This document shows positions 9,900 to 19,975 of a stretch of 64,000 nt of DNA, piece by piece. Every line of letters starts with the position of its first letter. The first letter of the stretch is position 1. The DNA comes from Wolfiporia cocos (taxonomy: Eukaryota; Basidiomycota; Agaricomycetes; Polyporales; Phaeolaceae). The notes beneath the pieces were generated by a model that was not told the origin of the DNA, ran no database searches, and worked only from the letters and a program-made list of their open reading frames with translations. The stretch spans positions 1,860,001 to 1,924,000 of the forward strand of contig JACCLO010000006.1 of NCBI GenBank assembly GCA_029448655.1, read 5' to 3'. The position numbers and the translations under genes are program-made.

Positions 9900-10232
9900 A
9901 GACAACCCTTATCTTATCTAAGCGCCCGCCTATGCATCACGTGCAAAGACCCCGAACACCCCACACGTGCTTACACAGACCCCGGACACCCTTGATGTGG
10001 CTCTACACCTACGATAGGGTTTACCATACTCTAAACGGTCTATCAGCTTACGTAATACTGTATAGTAGCCAAACATGTACAAACAGCCTACGAGCATATA
10101 TACCAGCCAGACGAGCAGGGAGCACCCCAGACTCGTCTTGGCCTTTGTTGCCTTGAGTAGCCTCAGACTAGGAATACGCTTTCACGCGAGTAATATTCCC
10201 CTGAGTAGTTGCTTGAGAATACGCTTGTGTCA
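9862..10232 (+). repeat. 3' LTR
   Basis: Second copy of the 371-bp LTR, apparently identical to 2031-2401. The last 12 codons and the stop of the polyprotein lie in its first 38 nt. It is followed at once by the target duplication CTGGC (10233-10237). Confidence 0.93.
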
Positions 10233-10237
10233 CTGGC

Positions 10238-11214
10238 AAGGCCTATGTTGAATAGGTGCATTCAATAATGGTGAGAATATTGTGGCGATTGTCCCCGGTA
10301 GATTGCTCCCTGTTGTACGATACAATATCCTATGCGATGATTCATCAAAGATGCCCAGAGATAGAGGCAAGAAGACACACGTTGTCTATCACCAGTAAAT
10401 CAGTTGTCAAATTTGAGATCTCAACAACAGCCGGATGAAGGTATGCCTCGTCCGGAATATTCAACGCAAGCACAGCAATAACGAGCGATGGACTCGCTCC
10501 GATATTCTTCCTCCGGGTCTTCAGGTAGTCATCAACGTTCCTTACAATATTATCGTCACGATCCGCGGCCTGCTTGATCACGGAGTTTAGATAGTCTTCG
10601 ATCTCCTGAAGAAAATGATTTTGCGCGACTAATGAGGCGACTCCAATGAACCGTTCCCAGAACCTTCATTCGAATTAGTTATGCGATCCAATTTGGAGCC
10701 GATCTCGAGAAGGAGGAACGCACTGTCTGGTCATTTCACCTAGAATAACCTCTCCATCACGACGAGGCTTGCGTGGGTGATGCAGAGCGTCAATTATAAT
10801 GTCGATTATCGTGCGAGTGTCAGCCGCATCTTCTACATCGGTATATTCGTCGATGACGAAGAAAATCTGCATAAGATCACAGCCAATGCGTAGGTGCTCT
10901 GGAAATTCGATTCAGCGGGAAGGACATAAAATTGACAGTCATAATATTGCCTTCGCAAGCCCATGGATACGCAAGTGTGGCGAGAAGGTCTAAATGAAAC
11001 CATCAGAATTTTGGGAAAGCATACAAGACGCTGGATTACGACACACAGAAATTGCACTTATCGAATGCATTTTGCGAAGTGTGCGTGAACGGCTTGAAGG
11101 AGTGAAGCCATGCATATCTCCCTTGACGTTCGCATAGAGTGGGTTAATGTATCGCGGCCATGGCCAATTGGCCAACGTATCTGGGATGGGGAGTATGTCA
11201 CCAGACACAGACAT
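10238..11214 (-). pseudogene. sesquiterpene synthase pseudogene, 5' part
   Basis: Exons read from an ATG at 11214. They encode IPDTLANWPWPR, then AWLHSFKPF, LLATLAYPWA, the metal-binding motif [12 protein letters not shown] (about 10850), FWERFIGVASL, and NVDDYLKTRR leading to DN|DIVSYNREQ, the NSE metal motif split by an intron as in the two intact paralogues. The IPDTLANWPWPR N-terminus marks a different subfamily from the 23- and 30-kb genes. Near 11113-11118 the frame shifts between the VKGD and AWLHSF segments. A second shift or misread lies near 10250, beside the insertion. The gene continues at 2025-1737 on the far side of the retrotransposon. I infer a decayed synthase further broken by transposition. 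Confidence 0.8.
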
Positions 11215-11972
11215 GACACTGTGGACTTGCGGATCGATTTCTCCTCCCGAACCACGAGTCTTATACATTCTGCCTGGTTGTAGCTACGGCCATGTTTAGC
11301 AGCGTTCCAGCCGCTATGGCACATCTGTCCATTTGTCGCATTGAAAGCACCACAAGCAGGCACAAGCGTTCTCGGGAATGAAATTGCAATCACCAAATGT
11401 GCCTGGACATATGACGGATAGAGCGTAACACAATGAGAAACCCGCCTGGGCAGAAAGACCTGCAGCAGACGTGTTGGCAGAAAAACATACCTTGCACGCA
11501 AACATTTGAGGCTGGGTATGAGCACAAGGCTCTTAAAATCTCGAAGCAGATGTAAACGAGCATCTCACATAGCAGATATACCTACAGCTGTAGCCAGAGA
11601 AAGCCATAACCTAATGCACTGAGAAAAACTGGTGCTTGAGATGATTAGGTTGTATGATTGGTCATCTGCCTGTATGTCTAGATCATGGGAGCATAGAGTT
11701 GGAGCGTTATCGGAATGTCCCCAAAACTGAATCATTCCAGTTTATGAAATACAGCCACAACAGACGGCGATGTTTTTATCGCAAAACAGAGTGAACTTAC
11801 AATATACAAATCCCTGTAGCAGTCTAGAACGATGCTGATATATGGATAACTCACATTTGCACAGCACACAAACAAGAATTGTGCATGCAGAAGAAACTCA
11901 TTCTGGTTCTGCTATCGTAACAGATTTTGAGTCTTCATATCAACAGTACCCATCTGTCATATTGTGTTCTAG
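11215..11972. other. intergenic, upstream of the terpene synthase pseudogene
   Basis: I found no supported coding exons. Open frames here are short and overlap on opposite strands without family resemblance. Confidence 0.5.
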
Positions 11973-12109
11973 GAGGGACTTCAGTGCCGGAGATGCATCT
12001 TTAGAGACACCGCAGATGCATCTGGGGCACTCTAAGCAATATTAACGCCCAAGTGTGCTGCATAGATGCATCTGAATAAAATAATATGCATCTGCGCAAG
12101 AAATACCTG

Positions 12110-12175
12110 TGCAGGGTTCAAACACTTGACCTGGGATCAGCAAAGTCGCAACCTGTACCACTTCGCCAAATGGTC
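12110..12175 (-). other. tRNA-like pol III module, left arm of copy 1
   Basis: Read on the minus strand, an A-box-like TGGCGAAGTGG (12168-12158) is followed 34 nt later by a B-box-like GTTTGAACCC (12123-12114). A complete cloverleaf does not form. It could be a tRNA-derived promoter relic. Confidence 0.45.
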
Positions 12176-12472
12176 TTGGTATCCAAGCCACATACTCGTT
12201 AATATGATCCATTTAATGTCCTTTCATCGCCGTAGCTGTTGATTGTCAAGTCACACCTTAGTGCAATGTTCCATATTGCCCTGAAGGTAATTTATGACAG
12301 CATCCTTACCTCATTGCAGATACATATGGGTTGTGGGACACATCAATAAAGAGATGCATTCTGAGTTCAACCTAATGAGCTTACTGACATATGAGCAGAA
12401 TGTTAAATTTTATTACAACCGTTATTATATTGACTACTGACTATATATTTGCACAACATCTCCCTCTCACCA

Positions 12473-12558
12473 ACCGCTTTAGCTGAGTGGTTTCAGTCGC
12501 TGTTTTGCTGAGGTCTCGCGGTTCCTGGTTCGATTCCTGGCTTGCGATGCTTTATTTT
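12473..12558 (+). other. tRNA-like pol III module, right arm of copy 1
   Basis: The A-box TAGCTGAGTGG (12480-12490) and the consensus B-box GGTTCGATTCC (12527-12537) are spaced 36 nt apart. A TTTT terminator lies at 12555-12558. The acceptor strands do not pair and the T-stem has a mismatch, so this is not a standard tRNA gene. Confidence 0.5.
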
Positions 12559-12649
12559 GGTACTAACGGGCGCCTAATTTCGATGACTTAGAGTGCCCCA
12601 GATGCATCTGCGGTGTCTCTAAAGATGCATCTGTGGCACTGAAACTCTA

Positions 12650-15523
12650 GGTGGTACTTGCTACGGTGCCATGCATGCTTGAGAGGTATGTATGGCTTTC
12701 TGCGACATAATGCTATAATGTGTGAGCGCTGACTGCATCGGTCAGACGCTCTACAGCGGGATAGCTGCACCATGGACATGGCCGAGCGGGGATCAAACCG
12801 TTGTAACGTCTGATCTAGACTGTTGACTATGTAGGACTGCTTATCTGAAAGCCTTCGTAGCGGTCGAAGTCTGACATCGTAAATGTTGACGTTGGGGGTC
12901 GACGGACTGTGGGATACACCACAAATTTGTGTCTCATTAGCCATCTATCTCTGTCAGTTGTAACATCCAGAATGTTGGTACCGCGTGTTGATGTAAGGGT
13001 CGTGAATTGTCCCTGCACATTCTATATGACATATTCTGTTCTCAATGTCACATAAGGAGATTGAACAAAACACGACAACCGCGCTATCGAATAACACATT
13101 ATTATACAGGCAGAACGACAACGACATACATTTGCAGAAACAGTACTTTAGAGCCAAGACCAGGGTCTGTAGCCCGTCGCCTACCCATACTTTAGGCGCA
13201 TGTTAGTTTCCCCGTCCGCGCGCCGTCATCGAGTCCGCCAGCGCACGGACAGGTACTTATCCTGGGGACCACGTAAAGGCCTGCGCCAGGACCGTTCAAT
13301 CCGGCCTTACATCGGGGTCACCTGGCCACGCTGTTCAGCATTCCGAGTAGCCAGGCGGACACAAGAGCTCGATAACGAGTGACGAATTGCTTACCCCGGC
13401 GCCCGCCTTTCCAGTACCGATGGCTCGTCGACTCATTAACGAATCCTTGCGCCGTCCTCCATGCAGGCTTGGTTCTGCACAGGGTCTATTTCACGGGGAT
13501 GGACAACTGCGTCAGAAGCGCCTTGTGCAGGAATGAAACGAGACGTGAGACAGCAAAACACTCACAAAGCTATTTCTGTAGCGCGCGCGTGCAAACATTG
13601 TCGGTTGGTTCGTGTCCTGGTCGTCCCATGGTCTACGGCAGCTCAACCTCACTGGGGCTCAAGCGCGTAGAACCACATCACCGTCCGACGGAGCACCGCT
13701 GCGAACTAGGATACCCCGTCGCACGCCAACCCATCTTGGCCGTCATATCCCAGCCGAATACCCTGCACTTGCGAGCAGGTACGGCGGTGACAAGCCCGGG
13801 TAGCTCGGTTCCCTGAGTGCCTGCTCGCTGAGGCGGCCCGTCAGCGAAGTTGGTTGGCGTGCACACAATACGACATACCTGGAGTACGGTGAGCCACGAG
13901 CCTCTTGTGGACTACAGTCATCGGTTGGGCTAGGAAAGGATCATAAATACATCACACAAGGCCGTGCTCACCTGGTGGATAAGTTCCCCTCGCCGTCAAT
14001 GTCTTTAACGCTTGTGTTGTCGTCTCCCATGCTCGATGGTATATCATCCTATGTCTAGACAGGATGATCCATTGCGGCGATCGCCGCTAATTCGATGCGT
14101 GTGGTCGGACGAAATTATACGCCATGGTCAGTATGAAACTCACTAAACCTGTACCAACTACATGCAGTGCCCGCCAATGACATAAGCGAGCTATCTTCTG
14201 CATAATTTCTTGTGCTGGCATCTGTGGCCAAAGCATTTGAACGCGGAACAGGCGGAACGATTAACAAGGAGCAGACGAGCGTAGGGGAAATGACAGACGA
14301 CCGTCAGCGGCAGGGCGAAAGAGGCATCGAAGGAAGACCTACAAGCCGTGGATCGCTCCTCACAGGCAGGGTTATATGCCCATTGGACATGTCGGGTTTT
14401 CGCTTGATCTGTTATCGGTCACAGTTTCTAGCACTATCACACAGTATTTGACAACTTCCGTCGCCCTATTGTCCGATGCTTCCACGGTGCAGCATGTGAG
14501 CATGTCACAAGCGAGGACTGTCAAAACATTCGTAACCGCGGCGGGTCAGGAGGGGGGGCAGTATGAGACGTGTTTGTCTCGTGCCAGTCCTGGATATCCG
14601 CCGCCACTCGGCGTGGCGTCACCACTTGCGAGGGCTCAGAATTTCCTGAGAGGCTCGGGCTCGTAGTACATGGCCCTCAGGAGCTCCAGTAAAAGTTTTC
14701 TGAGGTTCATGAAGATCCATGGACGAGTTCGACGGGGACCTCTCATTAACGGTCGCAAGTTTCTCGGAGAAACGTTAAGGGATTGGCGCTCAACGCGTCG
14801 CGCGTCAAGGAGGTAACGCAATGATCGTGCATCTGTGATTGCTGTGACCTGACGCGTTCTATCCCGGCGGCCGATGTCCGGATTCCAGTTTGGTTTCGTG
14901 GTACGCTCTCCCTGCCAGCTGAAATTCGAGCGTGTCTCTCAGACACAAATCAGGAATATCAAGCAAGTGATAATACCTTCGCTGCTCTATAAGTCGTGAC
15001 GCGATCACCATAGATCACAAGTGCCGCTTGAGCGCGAATATTTGCGGGGCACGCGGGTGTGACAGAGAACGCGTCGCGCGACGCGGGACGTCTCGCGCTC
15101 AATGGGCAAGTGACTTTGGTTCCCTTACGGCTCATCCTAATCTGCAACATAACTAGTCTGAGTGCTCTCATGCACGAGTTCCTTTGACCGACGCCTCTAG
15201 CCTGTTGTGCGGGCCAATCCGCCAATAATCGTTGCATAATCTTCCTGCCACGGCTGATAATATGATGTGTTAGCAAAGCCTATAACCCTTCACGTGTCTG
15301 GCCGAACCTTTAGACAAGCTAAAATACAAATGAAGCGAGCTTTGATGTGAGCCCTGCAGATTAGGGTGCCTTGTTATCGGAATACCGCTGGTCTGCTGAC
15401 TTGCTTCTTGACCCGGTAATCCTCCAGATGGTCCGATGACGACATACAGCCAGGATACCTACACGATGATGTTTCAGATTTGAGTGCTGCCCTGCTTTGC
15501 ACTATTTGAACGCTACTATCACC
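12650..15523. other. gene-poor region
   Basis: About 2.9 kb with no open frame I can support. Overlapping short frames on both strands between 13.0 and 13.9 kb are GC-rich chance frames. No intact repeat boundaries were recognised. Confidence 0.45.
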
Positions 15524-16545
15524 ATGAAGCTTGCTGTCACTGGCTGTAATGGTCGCGTCGGTCAACGTGTAGTCATCGCTGCGCTGAAGCAAGGATATGT
15601 TGTCGTTGGCATCGATACAATCACCAAGGATCTGGATTTCTCTAGTCATCCCAATTACACATTTGTTAATGCAGATCTCCGCGATTTCAACGAAACTCTG
15701 AACGCGCTGCGGGGCTGCGATGGCGTTGTTCAGCTGGCAGGACACTCCAATCCAGGCGATTATCTCGCCTCGACCCATAATACGTAGGAGTCCATTATAT
15801 AGTGTGTTTCATGGTAGTTGATTGATGAGTCCCAGTAATGTCGCCATCACCTGGAATGTGCTGCGTGCAGCGGCCGAGGTGAGCTAACATTTGCAGAGAC
15901 GATCCATCTGATAGTGATACCCCAATTAGTTGGAGATCAACCGTATCGCCCAAGCGTCGTCGGTCAATGTCATTACGCTGGTGTACAGCTCGCGGAGGGA
16001 TCTCCAATACTTCCCGATCGACGAAGATCACCCGTGTGAGCCAGACGAGCCATACGGTTTGTCAAAGCTGTTAGTACCAATTCGTCGACTATCGTTGATA
16101 TCTGCATGATCTGATAAGTCGATTATAACACAGAATTGCCGAAATGCAGGCGGACAGCATCGTACGGCGCTACCCATCCATGCGCGTAGCGAGCATCCGT
16201 TTGCACTGGTCTTGTCCTACCCGGGCTGCAGCAAAGCGCGATGACTCTGCACGCCGGAGGAACGATTTGTGGGGATACGTCCAGGAAGATTCCGGCGCGG
16301 AAGCGTTTCTGTTGGCTGTGGCCGGAGATAAGGGCAAGTGGCGCGGTCATGAGCGGTTTTTCATCGCCTCGCCATACACTGCGCATGACGAAGACACAAT
16401 GGCATTAAAGGAGAAGTTTTGGCCTAACGTCCCAATCCTGAAAGGCAAGAATTTGAATGGACGGAAGGGTTTCTTTGACTGCTCGAAAGCAGAGCGATTG
16501 CTAGGTTGGGTACACCAAGATGTGGCGGAAGAGATGATGCAATAG
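15524..16545 (+). CDS. NAD(P)-dependent epimerase/dehydratase (extended SDR)
   Basis: The first exon starts at ATG 15524 with MKLAVTGCNGRVGQ, a Rossmann TGxxGxxG nucleotide-binding motif. A VQLAGHSNPGDY segment follows, typical of extended short-chain dehydrogenases acting on sugar nucleotides or related substrates. The active-site YxxxK appears as YGLSK (about 16060). Three introns can be placed: GTAGGA after 15785, GTGAGC after the RAAAE codons, and GTTAGT after the YGLSK exon; all exons join in frame. The C-terminal exon (about 16138-16545) contains RGHERFFIASPYTAHDEDT and a final KAERLLGWVHQD, as expected for the family. The substrate cannot be told from sequence. Confidence 0.8.
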
Positions 16546-17563
16546 CGGCCTATATTTACGATCGTATACACCGTGTGCACTCTGTAGTGTAGGCTAATTC
16601 ATGTGACGAGGCGCCCTCGTAGCTCAGCTGATGACGCGTGACGACCAGTCTCCAAGCATGTTAGGACGCAGCAAGCGCATCATCGCTTGAAGCTGACAGA
16701 AGTTCACACACTGTAATGTCTGTTTGATCTTCCCGGTCAAACAGATGGTCTTTCCGACTTCCAGTGGTAGTATATTGACCTACTGGCACGATCGCCGCAG
16801 AGGTTATCTTGAAAGCAGAATTTGGTGGTTTGCTGCATAGTGGCATGCCAACTCAGCAGCGGTTCTAACACTCTCCGTGAGCGTCAGATATTATCCTATC
16901 CCGGAGATGCTGTATTAATCTTTCTTGCAATTATGACTGACACTGTGCTAGAACTGTCAGCGGTAGTGCTTATGCTCATTCGTCTGCAAAAATGCTAGAA
17001 CAATGCTCAGGAAAGAAGACGAAAAAGCAACGATTGAGCGCTGAACGTTGTCGTGCATGCTCAAAACGAGCAGGACTCCATTGACAGAGTGATTTATCTT
17101 GACCATCCAGTATGATTCTCGAATTCTAATGACTGAGGCACAGCGCGACCCAGCTGATCGGAGCAAAACAAACTGCAGCATGAACCCGGCATCGGATACA
17201 TTCACATAAATAGGAATACAGACTGCATTATAGTTAGGCTACTCACTGTCACTGGTCAGCACACCTCTCAATTCAATTTAATCTTCACGTCAGTCGTAGA
17301 ACAACCGCCTGAGCACACTTGGCAGTTCTCGTCCATGCGTATATTCGCACTCACAGTCCCACCGGCAAACGAAGACGACATACCAGCGCTTAATTCCACC
17401 ACAATATCAGACTCGCATGCAAAAAGCTGCAAGTATGGCCCCGGCCCAGGTTAGCGAACCAAAGTGACACAAGAGAGACTGGTCTGGAGCCACAAGCGAT
17501 TCATCCTTGGAGATAAGTGCTACATTGTACCTGATACACTATTATACACCGGTGAAGATCGGT
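16546..17563. other. intergenic between epimerase and SWD2
   Basis: No supported gene. This is the convergent 3' side of the epimerase (plus) and SWD2 (minus), so it should contain both polyadenylation regions. Confidence 0.5.
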
Positions 17564-18874
17564 CTATTGACCCTGTCTCTTTTTGAGAAGTTCCTTCGCA
17601 ATCTCTTCTGGATCTCCAGATTGATCTGGAAGCCAGAACGCCTACAACCGGGGTCAATCGCTGATGAGATCTTGACATAGAGGTCAAGTACTCACCAACT
17701 CAGCGCCAGCGGTGCACATCATTGCGAGGCGTGGGTTGAACCTCACACATCGTGACGGGCCAGGATGCCCCTCCAGAGCGGCGATGGGCTGCAAACGGGA
17801 GGGTGGCGTCTTCAGGTCTACCGGGCCCTGCTTGATGGGCAGACTTTGTACATCCCAGATGACAATTTTGCCATCCAGGCTGCCACTCATGATGTATTTG
17901 CTATCTGGAGTCCAGGACACTTCTTCTCCGCTGCAACCTCGCTGAGGCTCGATCCCAAGTGGTGTAGTTAGTTTTCTACGCTCTAATCCTGTGTGACCTT
18001 CTAGCTTGGCAAGCAGATGTCCTTCGAATGCGTCCAAGACGTAGTGTGCGTCGCCCGAGCAGCCAACGAGGAGGTATTTACCATTGGACGAGAATGCGAG
18101 TGAGGTCATGTAAATGGCACGTGGAGGGAAGCTGATGAGCGCGAGCGTCGGGTCCTCGAGGGTGATGACAAGGAAGGGTGCCTTGTCAAAATTAGCTTGA
18201 TCGTAGAGCAGTATGCGGGAGTAGTGGTTGACAGCGACAGCAAATACGAGGCCGGATGCATCGTACGCCACGATTGGGGAAGCTGGCAAGTTCAGTAGGC
18301 CTCGGCATGTCGGCGTGCGAAGGTCCCAGAGGCGTACGGTTTTGTCCATAGAGCCAGACATGAAACCATCGTCAACAGGCGATACCTCCAAGGAGACCAC
18401 TCTATCCTTGTGACCCTTGAAGTACTGCAGATATTTGTTGTCATGCAGAGAGTGATACCGCACCGTGTCGTCCTCTTTAGTCGATGCGTGCACAATTGCT
18501 GTGTTCTTGTGCGTGAAGCGGGGGAGATCCACGCCGTACTTTTTCGAGTACAGCGTCTTCAATGGCCTACAATGCGAGATTCAGTTGAAGAGGAGACGAA
18601 CTGCGAATCGACAGGAACTCGCTTGCCACTTTTGCAGTTGTAGAGACGAAACGTCTCGTCCTCCGCCGCTGTCACGACCTGGTCTCCTCTGTCATCAAAA
18701 CTGATCCCCGTAATGTGTTTCGGGCCTGCATTGGGTGATCGTGGTGCATGACTTCCAGGTGACGGTGGCGTCTGCGGCTCAACGGCGTTCTTGAAGATCT
18801 TGGCCGGCTTCAGCCTTGCCTACGATCCCGAGTTGTAGAGATGATCAGCGGGTTAGACGGGAGCAGCTCACCAT
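17564..18874 (-). CDS. SWD2: SWD2/WDR82-like WD40 protein
   Basis: A WD40 beta-propeller homologous to Swd2/WDR82, a subunit of the Set1 (COMPASS) H3K4 methyltransferase and, in yeast, also of the cleavage and polyadenylation factor. The family order is visible: ITGISFDDRGDQVVTAAEDETFRLYN, YSKKYGVDLPRFTHKNTAIVHAST, YFKGHKDRVVSLEVSP, FMSGSMDKTVRLWDLRTP, and near the end SGSLDGKIVIWD and MCTAGAEL|AFWLPD. The coding region starts with an ATG at 18874 that is cut off by an intron immediately after the start codon. The second exon begins at 18819 with ARLKPAKIFKNA. One intron near 18.60 kb appears to use a GC donor. The last exon ends with a stop at 17564. A Pro/Ser insert follows KIFKNAVE. The gene is divergent from RPB5. 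Confidence 0.88.
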
Positions 18875-19063
18875 CAGAGCCAAAGACAGCGATACGGGAG
18901 CGGGGGCATCATGGCCCGCGGTCGTCGTCATAGGCGGTGCCATGGACGGTGGCAGTGAGCGCGTCGGGCAAGAGGAGCGCGGAGTTCGAATTAATATCTC
19001 TTGCGTTTTAGGCGCCCATATCCGCTCCTCGACTTTCTCGGACTCAGCCACTTTCCTGCAGCC
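18875..19063. promoter_or_regulatory. bidirectional promoter between SWD2 and RPB5
   Basis: Only 189 bp separate the start codons of the two divergent transcription-related genes, so they must share this promoter region. It is pyrimidine-rich upstream of RPB5, and I saw no clear TATA box. Confidence 0.65.
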
Positions 19064-19975
19064 ATGGCCGAACAGGACGAATCTGCGAGACTCTGGAAAG
19101 TGAACCGGACAATTCATGAGCTTGTGAAGGATAGAGTCAGCACTGCACGCTTCTATCACTATCTGTTTTGGCTCACGCTTCCTATGCTCGGCTTAGGGCT
19201 TCCAAGTGTCCGACGATGAAATCAACTTGGATCTCGCGACATTCCGGCAGCACTATGCGCATGTCTCTGGAAGCGTAGAGTTCGTGAGCCTATCTGCGAA
19301 CAGCTGGCACAGATTGCCAACTGACGGCCCGTAGCCGAACCCCGTTGCACTTCTTCACGAATCATAGAAACAACCCGATGACGCAGATGTATGTGTATTT
19401 CTCTGACGAGAAAAGTGTTGGTGTGAAGACAATGAGAAAGTGAGTGCTAACTTACTGCTGGCACCCCAAACGAAAGCTCGATACTGACCCGCGTCAAGAA
19501 TGCTCAATATTCTTGAAGAGAAGAATATCCAGCAAGGCATCATCGTCTTTCCTGGCACCATGACCCCTTCGGCTCGTAAAGTTAGTCTATTCCATAGACC
19601 CGCAAAATGACTGCTATTCACGCGTATCTTTTAGGTCATTCAGGCTATGGCAAGCCAGTACAAGATAGAGGAATTTTCAGAATCGGATCTGCTTGTCAAC
19701 ATCACGCATCATACTCTTGTTCCGAGGCATGAGGTCCTGTCTCCGGAGGAGAAGAAGGAGCTTCTCGAGACATAGTGCGCTATCACCTCACTGCCCCCTG
19801 CCGCTATTATATACTGAGTTTATCGCCCAGTCGCCTCAAGGAAACACAGCTGCCTCGAATCCAGATGGCGGATCCTGTTGCTCGCTATTACGGTCTCAAA
19901 CGGGGAAATGTGGTCAAAATCACCCGGCCAAGTGAAACGGCCGGACGTTATGCTAGCTACCGGATATGTTTCTAA
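19064..19975 (+). CDS. RPB5: RNA polymerase subunit RPB5 (RPABC1)
   Basis: Shared subunit of RNA polymerases I, II and III, forming part of the lower jaw. The first exon, [20 protein letters not shown], ends at 19135. Later exons give [75 protein letters not shown] and the diagnostic C-terminus [24 protein letters not shown] ending at 19975 (SYRICF). I place six exons, all introns being about 50-60 nt with GT-AG ends, and the joins keep frame throughout. The total fits the normal length of about 210 residues. No lesion was seen. Confidence 0.95.

Larger units (their letters stand above)
2031..10232 (+). mobile_element. complete Ty3/gypsy chromoviral LTR retrotransposon
   Basis: This is an 8202-bp element bounded by two 371-bp LTRs (2031-2401 and 9862-10232) that appear identical by eye, begin TG and end CA, and are flanked by the 5-bp duplication CTGGC. 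It encodes one long Gag-Pol frame on the plus strand, with domain order Gag, dUTPase, protease, reverse transcriptase, RNase H, integrase, chromodomain-like. That order with integrase after RNase H places it in Ty3/gypsy (Metaviridae). A purine tract precedes the 3' LTR, and an 11-nt self-priming signal replaces a tRNA primer site. Identical LTRs and an intact frame imply a recent, possibly still active insertion. It lies in the last exons of a terpene synthase gene, in the opposite orientation to that gene. Confidence 0.95.
11973..12649. mobile_element. non-autonomous inverted-repeat element with two tRNA-like modules (copy 1)
   Basis: This 677-bp element starts GAGGGACTTCAGTG and ends CACTGAAACTCTA. 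The first and last 58 bp are near-perfect inverted repeats and each contains two AGATGCATCT palindromes (11991, 12014; 12600, 12623). A further copy lies at 12064. Inside each arm is a tRNA-like module reading outward. The interior is AT-rich and non-coding. The ends and architecture match the element at 46268-46982. The 8-bp flanks (11965-11972 and 12650-12657) do not match, so the duplication is not recognisable here. The exact boundaries are inferred from the second copy. Shape and ends suggest a hAT-type MITE, but no transposase is present. Confidence 0.65.

Noticed and set aside
12473..12558. Standard tRNA gene
   Set aside because: The A- and B-boxes are good, but the acceptor strands do not pair and the T-stem is mismatched. 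The same plan recurs inside a second transposable element.
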